A stretch of DNA of 64,000 bases from the NCBI RefSeq assembly GCF_910594005.1, contig NC_057823.1, positions 97,574,015 through 97,638,014 on the forward strand, read 5' to 3'. This DNA comes from Cervus elaphus (taxonomy: Eukaryota; Chordata; Mammalia; Artiodactyla; Cervidae). Of the stretch, positions 13,604 through 24,270 are shown one piece after another. Position numbers and translations under genes: made by a program. Numbering within the stretch: position 1 is the first letter of the stretch; the number at the start of each line of letters is the position of its first letter. The notes below the pieces were generated by a model. The model saw only the letters and a list, made by a program, of their open reading frames with translations. It was not told the DNA's origin and made no database searches.

Positions 13604-14392
13604 CACTGAAGGGGATAAACAAGAACAACGTTAACTTGAATAGTAAGTTTGGAAACAGTGTTCTGACTTGAAACCATAAGGCTATATACAACAGGAACTG
13701 TACACAAGACACTGTATTTTGCTGGTAAATTTGCTTCTTTTGTGGGTACGGCCTAAAACTACTAGTCAGTACTTCATTCGTATACTAAGGTTGGGGTGTA
13801 TGCATGGTGGATGGTAGACAGTGGGAGCAAGGTTTTTACTACAGACGGAAGTTACAAAGGTACAAAAAAGGAGGGTTAGGAAGAATCCTACGTATAGGAT
13901 CAGAGTTGGAGACAACAGTCCTAATTCACGGTTATCTTACTATGCACACAGATGGACAGATATAGAAGCAACTATAGACACACATGGTTTAACATATATA
14001 AACATACATGGATTGACATAACCTAGCTCTGTCTGCTCTGTCCACTGAGAGGGCCTAGAAGCAGTGACACCTGAGAAGCAACTCAGCACCCAAATCATGG
14101 TTTCTAACATCCTCTTCTCCAATAAAAAGGGACCAGGGCTCTTTGGGGAAATGGCTGATTCTAGGACAAAAGAATGGGAGGGTATAAAATGAATATAGAG
14201 GACAACTTGAAAGAGTTCCCAAAGGGCAAGGCGAAAACAATTTAGATAGTAAAATACTTACTGGATTATAATTCAAAGTATAAAACATACATGTCCACGG
14301 TTATATAAGTGGATAACAGAATTAATGAGGGAAAAATTACTTCTTTATAGAAGAATTCCATTTAATATTAGGTAGATAGTAGACACTCCCCT

Positions 14393-14590
14393 CCTTGGTG
14401 ACTTAGACAGTAAAGAATCTGCCTGCAGTGTGGGAGACCTGGGTTCGATCCCTGGGTGGGGAAGATCCCCTGGATGAGGGCATGGCAACCCCCTCCAGTA
14501 TTCTGGCCTGGAGAACCCCATGGACAGAGGCTGGTGGGCTGCACCCACGGGGTCGCACCAAGTCAGACGTGACTAAGCACAACAGACACT
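14393..14590 (+). mobile_element. Bov-tA SINE
   Basis: A body from 'tccttggtgacttagacagt' to 'agtcagacgtgactaagcac'. Confidence 0.9.
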
Positions 14591-15504
14591 CCCTTCCTGT
14601 AGGAGGCAGGACTTAATTCTCACCCACCTGGCCAATCACCACACCCCTTGAGAGTGGGCTAGACATACTGACTTACTTCCAAAGAATATAGAATGGAAAG
14701 GGAAAAACAGTAACTTTATAGTGAAGAAACCTGGCAAACACTATCTTGGCCAAGTGATAAAGGTTAATTAACATCACCAGTAATAACAAATGGATAGTAT
14801 GCTCCCCACATAATGTGACAAGCAGAGCATTTCATCTCCACTGACACTCTCTCTAAAAACTGGTAACTGATAACCCTATTTTAACCTTTTAACCTAACAA
14901 AAAAATCAGGGAAATTCAAATTGGGGGACATTCTACAGGATACCTGACCAGTAGTTCTCAAAACTGATAGAAAAAATTAAAGAAAGGCTTAGAAACTTTC
15001 ACAGATGAGAGAACATTGGGGAAAGTTAACAACTAAATGCAACATGGTATCCTGGATTGAATCCTGGAATAAAAAGAAGGCATTAATTGAAAAACCAATA
15101 AAATCCAACTAAAGTCCGGAATTCAGTTAATAGTTTCTGGGTTTTGTTTTGTTTTGTTTTGAAGACTTTAAAGTGGCTATAAATCTGGTTCCCCCTTCTG
15201 GAGAGTGGGAATCACAGTACTGTATACATCACAGGAGTTCTGGAAGGATGAATTAGGATAAACTCATGTAATGTACTATGCACATACACCATGGCTCAGT
15301 CAGAGTAAGAGCTCAATAATTATCAGTTGACATTATTATTGCTTCTAGAGAAATGAAATGTACCCTGCTTCTTGCTTGCATGCCTTATGACACAGCTATC
15401 TGGGGGTTCTGAGAAAACAAAAAGCATGTGTAGTAACATCAATAATAACAAGTAACAAGGTGGTAAATGACTCCATGCAAACAGCTTCATACATAATACA
15501 TACT

Positions 15505-15565
15505 TAATATAAATATATATACAATAAATAAATAATAAATAAATAAATAAGTAATAAATAATATA
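15505..15565 (+). repeat. AT-rich (AATA)n low-complexity tract
   Basis: Tandem AAATA/AATA units continue into TA-rich sequence. Confidence 0.8.
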
Positions 15566-15587
15566 TAACTTAATATAAATACAAATC

Positions 15588-15708
15588 ACCACGGAATCTT
15601 GTTAAAAAGAAAATTCTGATTCAGTAGGTCTGGGATGGAGCCCAAGGTTGAGCATTAAAAACAAGCTCCCAGGTGATGCCAATGCTGCTAGACCAAGAAC
15701 CACAACTG
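15588..15708 (+). repeat. MER5A-like hAT-Charlie element
   Basis: The order 'gaatcttgttaaaaagaaaa', 'ttctgattcagtaggtctgg', 'caagctcccaggtgatgcca' and 'gaccaagaaccac' is the MER5A consensus order. Confidence 0.7.
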
Positions 15709-16255
15709 GAACTAAAACTTTTTACTTCTGTAATGTTTTAAACTTTTTCATAAAAAATGTAAAAAAAGTTTTCTCCAACAATTCTTTATATCGTCACCAC
15801 AAATACTCATATTTTTCAACAGAGAACTGTACCAACTATAATCCACAAGTCACCAATATCTTAAATAAGCAATGACTTAAGCAGCATAAAAAAGGAGCAA
15901 CTACACGTCAGTATTTGCCCCTACATGATTTCACACCAATGAGGATAAAAGTAACATCACTGAATATCAAATCACATACAATTCTCTTATCTTTGCCAAT
16001 TAAAAATTAGTCTAAATATATTAAAGTAACATAGATTAACCACAATCTTACAAGTTCTGTCAATTCTGTTTGAAGAGAGAGAAACATATTATCAAAGCTC
16101 CTAACAGTTTGAATTTTCAAAGCCTACGAAATGGCCTGAGATGATCTGAGATTCAGCAGCATGTATTAACAACTAATGCAACATGGCACCCTGGATTTCC
16201 CTTATACCACATACACGAGGGGAAAAAAAAACTAGTAGGAAAAGATGGGGGGAAA

Positions 16256-16275
16256 AATTATATATATATATATAC
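16256..16275 (+). repeat. (TA)n microsatellite
   Basis: About ten alternating TA units. Confidence 0.85.
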
Positions 16276-16348
16276 ATTCTGAATCAAGAAATAGGGATTA
16301 GCAAAAAAAAGAGAGACATAAAAAAGTCATACTTTCCTACAATTAATG

Positions 16349-16554
16349 TTGTTTAGTTGCTAAGTCACGTCCAATTCTTTTGTGACCCCATGGACTGCAG
16401 CCCGCCAGGCTCCTCTGTCCATGTGATTTCCCAGGCAAGAATTTTGGAGTGGGTTGCCATTTCCTCCTCCAGGGGATCTTCCTGACCCAAGGATCGAACC
16501 AGGGTCTCCTGCATTGGCAGGTGGATTCTTTACCACTGAGCCACTAGAGAAGCC
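16349..16554 (-). mobile_element. Bov-tA SINE with 9-bp target duplication
   Basis: A full reverse-oriented element is flanked by CAATTAATG at 16340-16348 and 16555-16563. Confidence 0.92.
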
Positions 16555-17278
16555 CAATTAATGATGTCATAGTTAACTTCAAAAACCAGTTTAACGCAAT
16601 GACTGCAAACCATTCTGGCTTTGTGATTGCACATTTTCCTGTCTTCCTTAAAATGCTTCTTTGCACAAACTTTTGAAATTTAAGAATAAACTGATCCTTT
16701 TTTAAAAAATGCTGAGATAACTTCGAACTAAGCTTAGGGAACACCATTTTATTGCCTTTAAAAAGTATTCAAATTCATTTACAAGAACTTATTTTCATGG
16801 CAAGAAATCTTTCTGGTATGTGTATACATAAAAGCAATGCTTACAAAATTGGCATCGCATAGTAGTCTTTAATAAGACACTAACAGATATTTGGTGAGAT
16901 ATGTGGCCTCGTGTTCAAATTAACTGACTTGGTGCTCTTTAAATTTAACAGGTCATTTAGACTAACCTGGCTTTTTTCTCAAAGCCTCTAAAATGTCTTT
17001 GAGAGACTCTGAATTTCCAAAACTGAGATTTTCACTTAAAATATTTCCATTGATCATATTTCCTACTGAGGAAACACTTTAAAAGTTGAGATCCAAAGAT
17101 TCCTGAAGCATAATACAATGAAAATATTTTGAATAAGCCAAGGATATTTAATTATAACAGAGTTCCTCTAATGTAAAGTGTACACACATATACATTTAAA
17201 ACTTATTTATAAGTATGGTAAATCAAACACTGAGAATGCTATAAAAAGGTATAGTGTATCAAGGAAAAGAATTCTTGG

Positions 17279-17592
17279 ACTTCCCCAGTGGTCCAATGGT
17301 TAAGAATACACCTACAAATGCAGGGGACGCGGGTTCGATCCCTGGTCAGGGAAGATTCCACATGCTGAGGGGCAACTAAGCCTATGTACCACAGCTACCG
17401 AGCCCAAGCGCCACGACTGCTGAAGCCTCACGTCCTAGAGCCCATACCTCCCAAGAGAAGCTGGCATAGCGAGAAGCCTGCACACAGGGTCAAAGAGCAG
17501 CCCCTACTCGCCACAACTAGAGAAAGCCTGCACACGGCAGCAAAGACCCAGGGCAGCCAAAAATAACAAACAAATACAATTAAAAAAAAAAT
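17279..17592 (+). mobile_element. CHR-type SINE
   Basis: It begins 'acttccccagtggtccaatg', has 'gcgggttcgatccctggtca', then a long body typical of CHR elements ('gcaactaagcctatgtacca'), and ends in a poly-A stretch at 17580. Confidence 0.75.
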
Positions 17593-19473
17593 TCTTTTAG
17601 AATCAGGTCAACATCACATAGCTCAATTATCAGCTCTGGATCAATTCTAAGTAGTTAAGACCATCATAACACGTCACCAAAATTTCCTTCACTCTGTAAT
17701 AATTTTTCATGAGCACACTATATAAGGTGATTAAGATAAATCCTCAATTTTACATGAACTTTACATTATTGAAAATCTAATCTGTAGGCAAGCATCTTCT
17801 GAGTATTAAACATTTATCAATCATTCAAAAATCAGCAAAATATAACTATATATTTCTGGTCTTTACCCACAAATCTATCTGTGGAACAAATCATCATTAT
17901 AGATAACCTTAAGATTAAAAAATGTCTAACCAGGATTTGAAATATTTCATTCCAAATAACAACAAATTCACATAGCAGAGAACTGATTCTTTGAAATCTT
18001 TCAACAGTTATCTTCAGAAAGCTTAACTTCAGTTATACAACAAACATTGCCCTAACTTGAAACTGAGGTACAGGTGCATCCTGACCCACATTTCTTAGTA
18101 AATAAGTTTCAAAGCTGTCAGTTATAACATAGCTAAACAGACATTCCCCTGTGTATTCTTCTTCCTTTCTGTCAATGGTTACAGAAAGGTTTTCACATGA
18201 AAAGAAGCAAACACTTCTGAGTAGAAAATTATACCAACTAAAAATGCCAAACAATTTTCTGCCTAATTCTACTTCATTTCATAAATTTCCACAAAGGAAA
18301 AGAGGAACTCTGAAGCAAAAATACATGTAAAAACTTCTAGCCAATAACAATCAAATTGTTTAACATATATTGATTTTAAAAGCAAAAATATTTCTCCCTT
18401 CATCATTTTATATTAATATTCATAGTTACAGTAATTTTTGTTTTTTGCAAGAAACTCCCTGTATCTGTAAAGTTCACCTCATCACTCTTAACTAGGCACA
18501 ATCTCCTCTGTACTGCCTTGTTACGAAAACTTTTGGTGTGGGGGCGCTGAGGCTTAGTAACTGTAAAGCGAAGCAAAGTGACGTACCAGCAGTAAGGGAG
18601 AAAATGAAAGGAAAACACAGGCAGGTCTCCCTTCTGCTGATAAACACCATGGCAGTTAGTTGCAACAACTGGATAACTTGACAACCACAATTCTCAGAAG
18701 TACATAAAACTTATATGGTAGAAATAATGACTCAGAGTAATTAGAGAATATACTTTGTGATTATTTAAAATGAGCACGCACTGCAAAAATTCCTTTAAGC
18801 AAATTTGACTTTATAGGGTTTAACTTTTTTCATCTCTACAATATCAAATTTTATTTACAACTCCCCCTTTGCTTTGCATACAGCAGCAAAATACACAGAA
18901 AATTATTGGAAGAGCCAAGGGTTCAGTACGTGTTATGTGATCTCTCTATATACTCAACTAGAAAATTTACTCTCAAGAGTCTTATTTCCTATTTCATGGG
19001 TAGTTAGGCTCCTGTGTTTCCTCTAGATACTTCTACCTATTAACCATTTCATTGTTCACTAATGAACAAGAGAATGTGGAAGTGACTCCCCTATTCACTT
19101 ACTACAGTCAATTTAACTGTAGAGATTTGAATCAAAGCTGAAATTCAAAGGTCTTCTATTTTAACCCCTCAACTCCGGTGCTTCCAGTTATATTACATTG
19201 TTAAATACTTTGTATATTAAGTAGCAGAATGATACTTCAACATTATTCCATTTCACTCTCCTTATTTTGCAGTTCAGAAATCATTCAGAGAACTTAAGCT
19301 AGCACAGAGACAGGGTCAACTCAGGGTGTGTTAACTCCTAAGACCAATACTTGTCCTACTAAATAATAATTCTTTCTATAACTGCTCCTTTCTTTTCTAT
19401 GATGTTTCTGTTATTCAAACAGTTTGCCTTTCAAACTGATAAAGTACACCTAGCATAACCAGAAAACCCCAAG

Positions 19474-19652
19474 TGAAGTGAAGTCGCTCAGTTGTGTCCG
19501 ACTCTTTGCGACCCAACAGGCTCCTCTGTCCACGGGATTTTCCAAGCAAGAGTGCTGGAGTGGGTTGCCATTTCCTTCTCCAGGGGATCTTCCTGACCCA
19601 GGGATTGAACCCGGGTCTCCCACATTGTAGGCAGAGGCTTTACCCTCTGAGC
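19474..19652 (-). mobile_element. Bov-tA SINE, 5' end slightly truncated
   Basis: A reverse-oriented element is flanked by AACCCCAAG at 19465-19473 and 19653-19661. The usual 'ccaccagggaagcc' end is missing. Confidence 0.9.
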
Positions 19653-19829
19653 AACCCCAAGCCTCAAGTCAAATACATATACCATTGCTTTATTGTCTAT
19701 CCAACATTTTTCTGAGGCCCTCTTAACTGCCAAGGCTTTCCTGTTCCTTGTCCTTCACATTTCTCCATTAAATAATGTTTCAGTTATGTATTATTCTATG
19801 TTATAAAAAATGTGATGCTGATATAGAGT

Positions 19830-20010
19830 GCTCTTTATATCAGGAAATATTTTAAGACCTTTAAATACAGCATCTCATTTAATCTTCAACTTTAAATAAG
19901 AAAAATAATACTATAATGCCTATTAGGTACAAAAACCAAAGCTTCAGAGAGGTTAAAAAAAATCTGTCGTTATTCACAAAGCTAATAAGTACAATTGGGT
20001 AAGTAATCAG
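19830..20010 (+). repeat. MIR-like SINE
   Basis: The order 'agcatctcatttaatcttca', 'caaaaaccaaagcttcagag', 'aggtt' and 'cacaaagctaataagta' follows MIR. Diverged. Confidence 0.5.
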
Positions 20011-20379
20011 GCAGTCTGACCCCAATGTCCATATTCTTGATCTCCCTATATGATAAGTCTGTATAATTACATGGATTGCATTATGAACACAGACAGTAAC
20101 TTAAAATTTGGGTGCTACAGAAGAATTTTAAAGGTTTTTGCATTTGAAGAGGTTTCTTACACATTAAAATAGCTTAAGGTAGCTTACTCTGATAAATCCT
20201 ATCTTCTTTGTAAAGACATGGCCCAAATAAGAACTCTTAGCTCATTCATATATAATTAAAACTCAAATTTGAAAAAATAATTGGGGAGAAGGGCTGCAGC
20301 ACCACTTTAACAAATATATAGATCAGAAATGTTCAAAAGAACCTTTGCAGTGATAGGAATGTCTTCTATTCTGGTCTCT

Positions 20380-20525
20380 CCATCTCAGTAGCCACTAGCC
20401 ACGTGTAACTGTTCAGCACTTGAAATGTGTCTAATGTGACTGAGTACTGAATTTTGAAATGTTTTGTAATTTTCAAATTTAAATAGCCACATATGGGTAT
20501 TGACTATTACAGTGGACAGCACACA
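20380..20525. repeat. Old mammalian DNA-transposon-like repeat
   Basis: The ends 'agtagccactagccacgtgt' and 'acagtggacagcac', with 'cagcacttgaaatgtgtcta' inside, match a common interspersed mammalian pattern. The family is not assigned. Confidence 0.45.
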
Positions 20526-20908
20526 CATGGAAGACAAAATGTCAGAAAAAAATAGGTAAAGAAATTCTTATTGCTTTTATTTGGAGAGTGCAGTTAATAG
20601 TCATATCAATTTAAATGTCTTCTTTTACTTGCTCTAGTTTCAATTATTACACCAAATAATATAAACCTTCAAAGAGATTTAAGTATCCCAATCTTTCTAC
20701 ATCTAAATTTTCCTTTGTGTATCTCAATGGAAAAAATAGTTAAAATCTGTATTTTCAACAAAGCATCATTTATTGGAAACTTTTTTACTGTGTGGGAAGT
20801 TAAGAGTGAATCTGAATCTGAAAACTCTGCCACCTATTAGAAAAGCTAAAAATTACAGTCACATAAGTTTTAAGTTGTTTTCATAATACTTGGTAATAAC
20901 ATGCTTAC

Positions 20909-20961
20909 CTTGATTCTCCACTACTGTTTTTAACACTTTCTTCATCACTGTGTCCATTCAT
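20909..20961 (-). CDS. CHD1: CHD1 first coding exon (exon 2), coding part
   Basis: On the minus strand an ATG at 20961-20959 opens 17 codons reading MNGHSDEESVKNSSGES. The exon then ends with a split codon (AG) at a consensus donor, AAG|GTAAGC (20909/20908). This matches the N-terminus of the chromatin remodeller CHD1, an ATP-dependent nucleosome-spacing enzyme with tandem chromodomains, an SNF2 helicase motor and a DNA-binding domain. It acts in the nucleus on H3K4me3-marked active genes. The human protein, as I recall it, has Arg at residue 11 where this reads Lys. The remaining two bases of the last codon (Ser expected) would come from exon 3, which lies beyond the left edge. The start has no upstream ATG in the same exon. 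Identification rests on family knowledge; the splice sites and reading frame are seen directly. Confidence 0.9.
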
Positions 20962-21108
20962 TGTAAATATCAAGAAGTTTTAAAATAAAATATAAATCTT
21001 CCCAGTTTAAAAGATGAGTATAAATACTGACTCCTCTTTGAATATTAAAAATTCACAGATGAATTTTCTTCAATATTCACAGGTTTCCTAGGACCCTTTT
21101 TGACTCAC
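20962..21108 (-). other. CHD1: CHD1 exon 2, 5' UTR part
   Basis: The exon appears to begin at 21108, just after an AG (21110-21109) preceded on the minus strand by 16 uninterrupted T (21126-21111), a near-ideal polypyrimidine tract. This leaves 147 nt of AT-rich untranslated leader before the CHD1 ATG, with no ATG in it. The acceptor choice is inferred from the sequence; an AG nearer the ATG is possible but none has so good a tract. Confidence 0.7.
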
Positions 21109-23330
21109 CTAAAAAAAAAAAAAAAATTCAGTGAGAAGAAAATTGCCTGTAGAGAAAAACACTGAAGAAGCCTATTTAGAATTTACACAAATTTACCTAG
21201 GCCAATTAGATTAGATGTGGCAAGGAAGGTGTAGGGATCTTTTTCTCAAAATACCTAGGCTTCTATTAACTACATTCTTGACTACTTATTAGAATTTAGC
21301 ACACCACTGCTTATTTTTGACAGAAAACATGAAAATGCTTGTGGAGTGACAGAACTTTCAGACCAACTGCAACTGTGTGTGTATAGTATACACCACACAT
21401 TATGGCCAGATAACTAAAGCAGAGTGGTAGTACGTAACATCTACCTAAACTGCAAAATTAGAAAAAAGGAATCTTAATAGATACTTGGTCAAACAAATAA
21501 GGCGGGGGGGGGGGGGGGGGGGGGGGAGTTACTGTTAATCCAGCACTGATTCCTATCACCAAGGGCTTCATACACTAGAGTGAGGGGAAAGTTTTGAAAT
21601 TGCTCACATAAGAATAGGAGAGTAAAAGTGTATCACATAATCTGTGCAAAAAAAAAAAAGTACAAAGTATCAAAATAAATAAGTTCTTTCACATTTACCG
21701 GTAAGTTAAATAGCGGAGTTTTATGTTTCAATAATACAATATGTATCCAGTTCGGACGTGCAGAGATTCTACTGGAGGGAAAAAAAAAAAAAAGGTATAG
21801 GATAAACACTATGTTTTTGTTTTTTTTTTTTAAGTAAAAGGTTACGGGGCAGAAATCGCAGACTAAAGAGCCAACATTTCCACCTTTCAAAATACCAGCA
21901 CAACACTGGAGAGTCACCTACAAGCCAACCACGAATAAACAAAGGAGATCTCTGGCAGGGGAGGGAGAGGAAGAAGCGGGGGGAAGGAGACGTCAGATCC
22001 TTCCCCAGCCAGAAAGTACCGACGGAGACGGGCGACTGAGAGCAGAGCTGTCCCTCCGACCTCAGCACACAGAACTGACTCCTACGATTATTTCCATTCC
22101 GCAAGGAAAAAAAAAAAAGAGGGGGAAACGCTGCTGCCAACTTGATCACCGCAAACTCTGCAACGAGATCGCGGTTTTTTTCATTCCCCAGGGACTACAG
22201 TCCCGTCGACTTCGCAGCAGCAAACTGTTAACCCCGCGCCCCACCAAAAAAAAAAAATTATTTCACGCAACACTCGTTCCTCAGGTTAAAGATGAAGGCC
22301 ACCAGGCCAGAGAGCTTCCCTATTAAAACGATCAGGTCTTTAAAAGAAAAAAAAATCTGGGCACTCTGGCAAACTGCCTCTTTCCCGAAAGTCTCTCTTC
22401 GCTGAGAAAAACAAAAGTTCACTTTTCCTTCTTTCCTTTTCACCTTTCACGTTTGCCCCCCTCAAAATGGCTTTTCTCCGGTACTTTCTAACTTCCTTTT
22501 TCCTCCCCGTCTTCCTTTTTGCGCGGTTGAGTCCTCATGCCGAGACCCTCCACGCTCCGTGAGGCTCCCGGGCGCCCGCGGCCCCCGCCGGCCCTCCACA
22601 CCGCGCGACGCCACCGCTTCCCCTCAGCCCGTCGCCCTCGCCGCGGCGCCGGTCCTCCACCCCGGCCTCTCCACGGACGCTTTCCTCCGGCTAAGTTTTC
22701 CAAGCGGGACTCGAGCGGAGCCAGGAAACCTCCCTCCCTGCGCCGTCCGCAGCCGCTCGGCTCCCTTCAGCCTGCGCCCCCCGATCCCGGGGTGCACCCC
22801 CACAAGCCCCCCACCCCTCATGCTGGTCCCGGGGTCTCCCCCTTCCCGCCTCAAACTTCTCACACGCCCGGCCCGCGTCCTCCCCGGCGCGCTCGGGCCG
22901 GGCCCCCTCCCCCCGCCGAGCCCGCTCCCCACGTGCCGGGAAGGAGCCCCGGTGGTGGCGGCGGGACCCACGCCCCGGCCGGGCGCGCCGCTCGCGCCTC
23001 GCGGCCCGGCCGGCCCTGCGCCGACGGAGGCCGGGGCTCGACCGCCAGCTGCACACGCCCGCCCGCCCGGCTGGCCGGCCGGCCCGGAGGATGCGCGCTC
23101 TGCGGCGCCGGCCTGCGCTCGCCGCTCACACGCCCCCCTGCGCGCCCGGCCCGCTCCGCCGGCCCTCGCGGGCGCCCCCCGGGCCTGTGCCCACGGCGTC
23201 CCGGCCCGCTGGGCCGCCTCCGCCCGGGCACCCGCCCCCCCCCCCGCCCGCGCCGAGCCCCGGCCCTCCGCCGGGCCAGCTCCCGTCCCTCCCTGCCACA
23301 TCCCGACCCGCCCGCCACCCCCTTTCTTAC
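21109..23330 (-). other. CHD1: CHD1 intron 1
   Basis: This is the interval between the exon 1 donor and the exon 2 acceptor. The left part is AT-rich with several A/T homopolymers. It holds an uninterrupted run of 23 G at 21504-21526. From about 22.5 kb it enters the CpG island and becomes extremely GC-rich. Open frames here (for example minus 21769-22149) have no splice support and no recognisable domain. Confidence 0.6.
21504..21526 (+). repeat. Homopolymer of 23 G
   Basis: An uninterrupted G run is preceded by GGC, inside CHD1 intron 1. On the CHD1 transcript it reads as 23 C. Such runs can fold as G-quadruplex on the plus strand and are prone to length change and to assembly or sequencing error. 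Confidence 0.9.
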
Positions 23331-23575
23331 CGGTAGGGCGTGCAGGCTTGGCGGGGCGGAAGGAGCCGACTGGAGAGGCGGCCTCCCCGGCGCCCGGGCC
23401 CCGCGGTCGGCGTCCTCGGGGCTCCGGGGCGTGTGTGGGCTGTGGGGGGGTGCGGCGGTAAAGCAGCAGTCCGCGAGGAGGGGAGAGGGGGAAGGGGAAG
23501 GACGCGGAGGGGAAGGGAAAGCCCCGGCGGCCGGCTCCGACGCGCCGCGATCCCCCTGCAGAGCGGCTCCAACAA

Positions 23576-23584
23576 TCAATTCAT
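23576..23584 (-). other. Minimal upstream ORF in CHD1 leader (ATG AAT TGA)
   Basis: A two-codon frame with a stop on the minus strand, in context ATAATGA. It is weak on its own but is the second upstream ATG in exon 1. Confidence 0.4.
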
Positions 23585-23680
23585 TATCGAAGCACCGAAC
23601 AACTGCGAGAGCCAGCGAAAGCGACAAGTAAGCAGCGACCGTCTTCCCCGCGGCCACGCGCGCGCGCCCACTCCCGCTGC

Positions 23681-23704
23681 TTATCGGCTCCCGGCCGCCG
23701 CCAT
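23681..23704 (-). other. Upstream ORF in CHD1 leader (7 codons)
   Basis: On the minus strand, GTCATGG starts a 7-codon frame MAAAGSR followed by TAA. G at -3 and G at +4 make a strong initiation context. If the CHD1 transcript starts upstream of 23704, ribosomes would meet this before the main ATG in exon 2, so it could lower translation. Its presence in the mRNA depends on the true transcription start. Confidence 0.5.
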
Positions 23705-23740
23705 GACGCCGAGAGAGCGAGCGCAACCGTCTCCGTCGTA

Positions 23741-23761
23741 GCCGCCGCCGCCGCCGCCGCC
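23741..23761. repeat. (GCC)7 triplet repeat in CHD1 leader
   Basis: Seven tandem GCC units on the plus strand (CGG class on the transcript strand) fall inside the probable CHD1 5' UTR. Confidence 0.85.
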
Positions 23762-24186
23762 ACCGAGGTCGCCGTCGCCTCCGCCTCCCCGCGACGTAAG
23801 CGACTCTGCTCACTCCCCTTCCCCACCGGGCGCGAGGCGGGCTGGCGGGCGGGCACGCGCACGCTGAACTCCACCGGCCGGCTGGCTGGCGTGTGCGCGC
23901 GCGGGGAGATAGGCGGGGCTACGTCCTGGAGCCGTGAGGAGGGGGGCGGGGGGGTGCGGTCCGGGGTTGGGGGAGGCTTAGGAAGAAGCCGATTGGTCTG
24001 TGACTGGGGCGGAGAGCGGAGGGCGCGCGCGCGCGCCGTACTGGGAGCGCGCACGCCGGCCGCGCAGAGGTTGCCGGACTCTGGCGACCGCGGTGGGCCG
24101 CAGATTCTGGACTTGGGGCTTGCTACCTCAGCGGCCCTGGAGTTGAATTCCGGGAAGTGGGAGCTGCAGGCTCGCTCCCCGCGGGT

Positions 24187-24270
24187 ATGGACGCTCCTGT
24201 CACTCCCGACGGTTGCGTGAGGACGTCAGGAAACAAGAGGCCGAGAAAGAACATGGGAAACGTGGTGGGG
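24187..24270 (+). CDS. Unrecognised small protein, exon 1 coding part (divergent to CHD1)
   Basis: An ATG in context GGTATGG (G at -3, G at +4) opens 28 codons that end at a donor GGGG|GTGAGG. The encoded part starts MDAPVTPDG. It carries a basic patch NKRPRKN (residues 16-22), a possible nuclear or nucleolar signal, and then a second well-placed ATG at 24253 (context AACATGG; MGNVVG), so initiation could be at residue 1 or 23. The exon ends in phase 0 and joins in frame to the exon at 25851. It lies in the CpG island a few hundred bases from CHD1 exon 1 in the opposite direction, so the two probably share a promoter. I do not recognise the protein. An alternative is a non-coding divergent transcript with a chance ORF. 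The G-rich donor region offers other GT choices, for example at 24265, which also keeps phase. Confidence 0.5.

Larger units (their letters stand above)
1..20908 (-). other. CHD1: CHD1 intron 2 (partial, runs off left edge)
   Basis: Beyond the exon 2 donor at 20908 I looked for the expected serine/aspartate-rich exon 3 of CHD1 and saw no such codon pattern on the minus strand, so this whole stretch reads as intron. Interspersed repeats are listed separately. The intervals of roughly 430-3100, 3200-5380, 5720-6890, 10010-11080, 14590-15580, 17590-19460 and 20530-20900 are AT-rich, with only short low-complexity tracts and no supported gene. Confidence 0.7.
23331..23810 (-). other. CHD1: CHD1 exon 1, non-coding (5' UTR), transcription start approximate
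   Basis: Inside the CpG island the minus strand carries a consensus donor ACCG|GTAAGAAAGG (23331/23330), which would splice to the exon 2 acceptor at 21108 across a 2222-bp intron. The exon is GC-rich, contains seven GCC units (23741-23761 as read on the plus strand) and two very short upstream ORFs, and has no CHD1 coding potential. The upstream boundary is a guess: no TATA box is visible, as is usual for CpG-island promoters, and the start could lie anywhere in about 23.75-23.95 kb. Long open frames across this exon in several frames reflect the lack of stop codons in GC-rich DNA. Confidence 0.65.

Noticed and set aside
18033..18690. Two minus-strand frames (73 and 95 codons) in the CHD1 direction
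   Set aside because: They do not match the serine-rich CHD1 exon 3 and lack splice borders.
21769..22149. 126-codon minus-strand frame in CHD1 intron 1
   Set aside because: Contains homopolymer-encoded runs (Phe and Lys) and no acceptor or donor fitting the CHD1 exons; in my reading it is intronic chance.
22537..23813. Very long open frames on both strands in the CpG island (364, 317, 300 and 225 codons)
   Set aside because: Extreme GC content removes stop codons in all frames. The products are Pro/Arg/Ala-rich low complexity, overlap each other on both strands, and cross the CHD1 exon 1 donor.
24253..24270. MGNVVG as an N-myristoylation signal of the small protein
   Set aside because: It fits the loose motif only if translation starts at the second ATG, and that pattern is common by chance, so I do not claim it.
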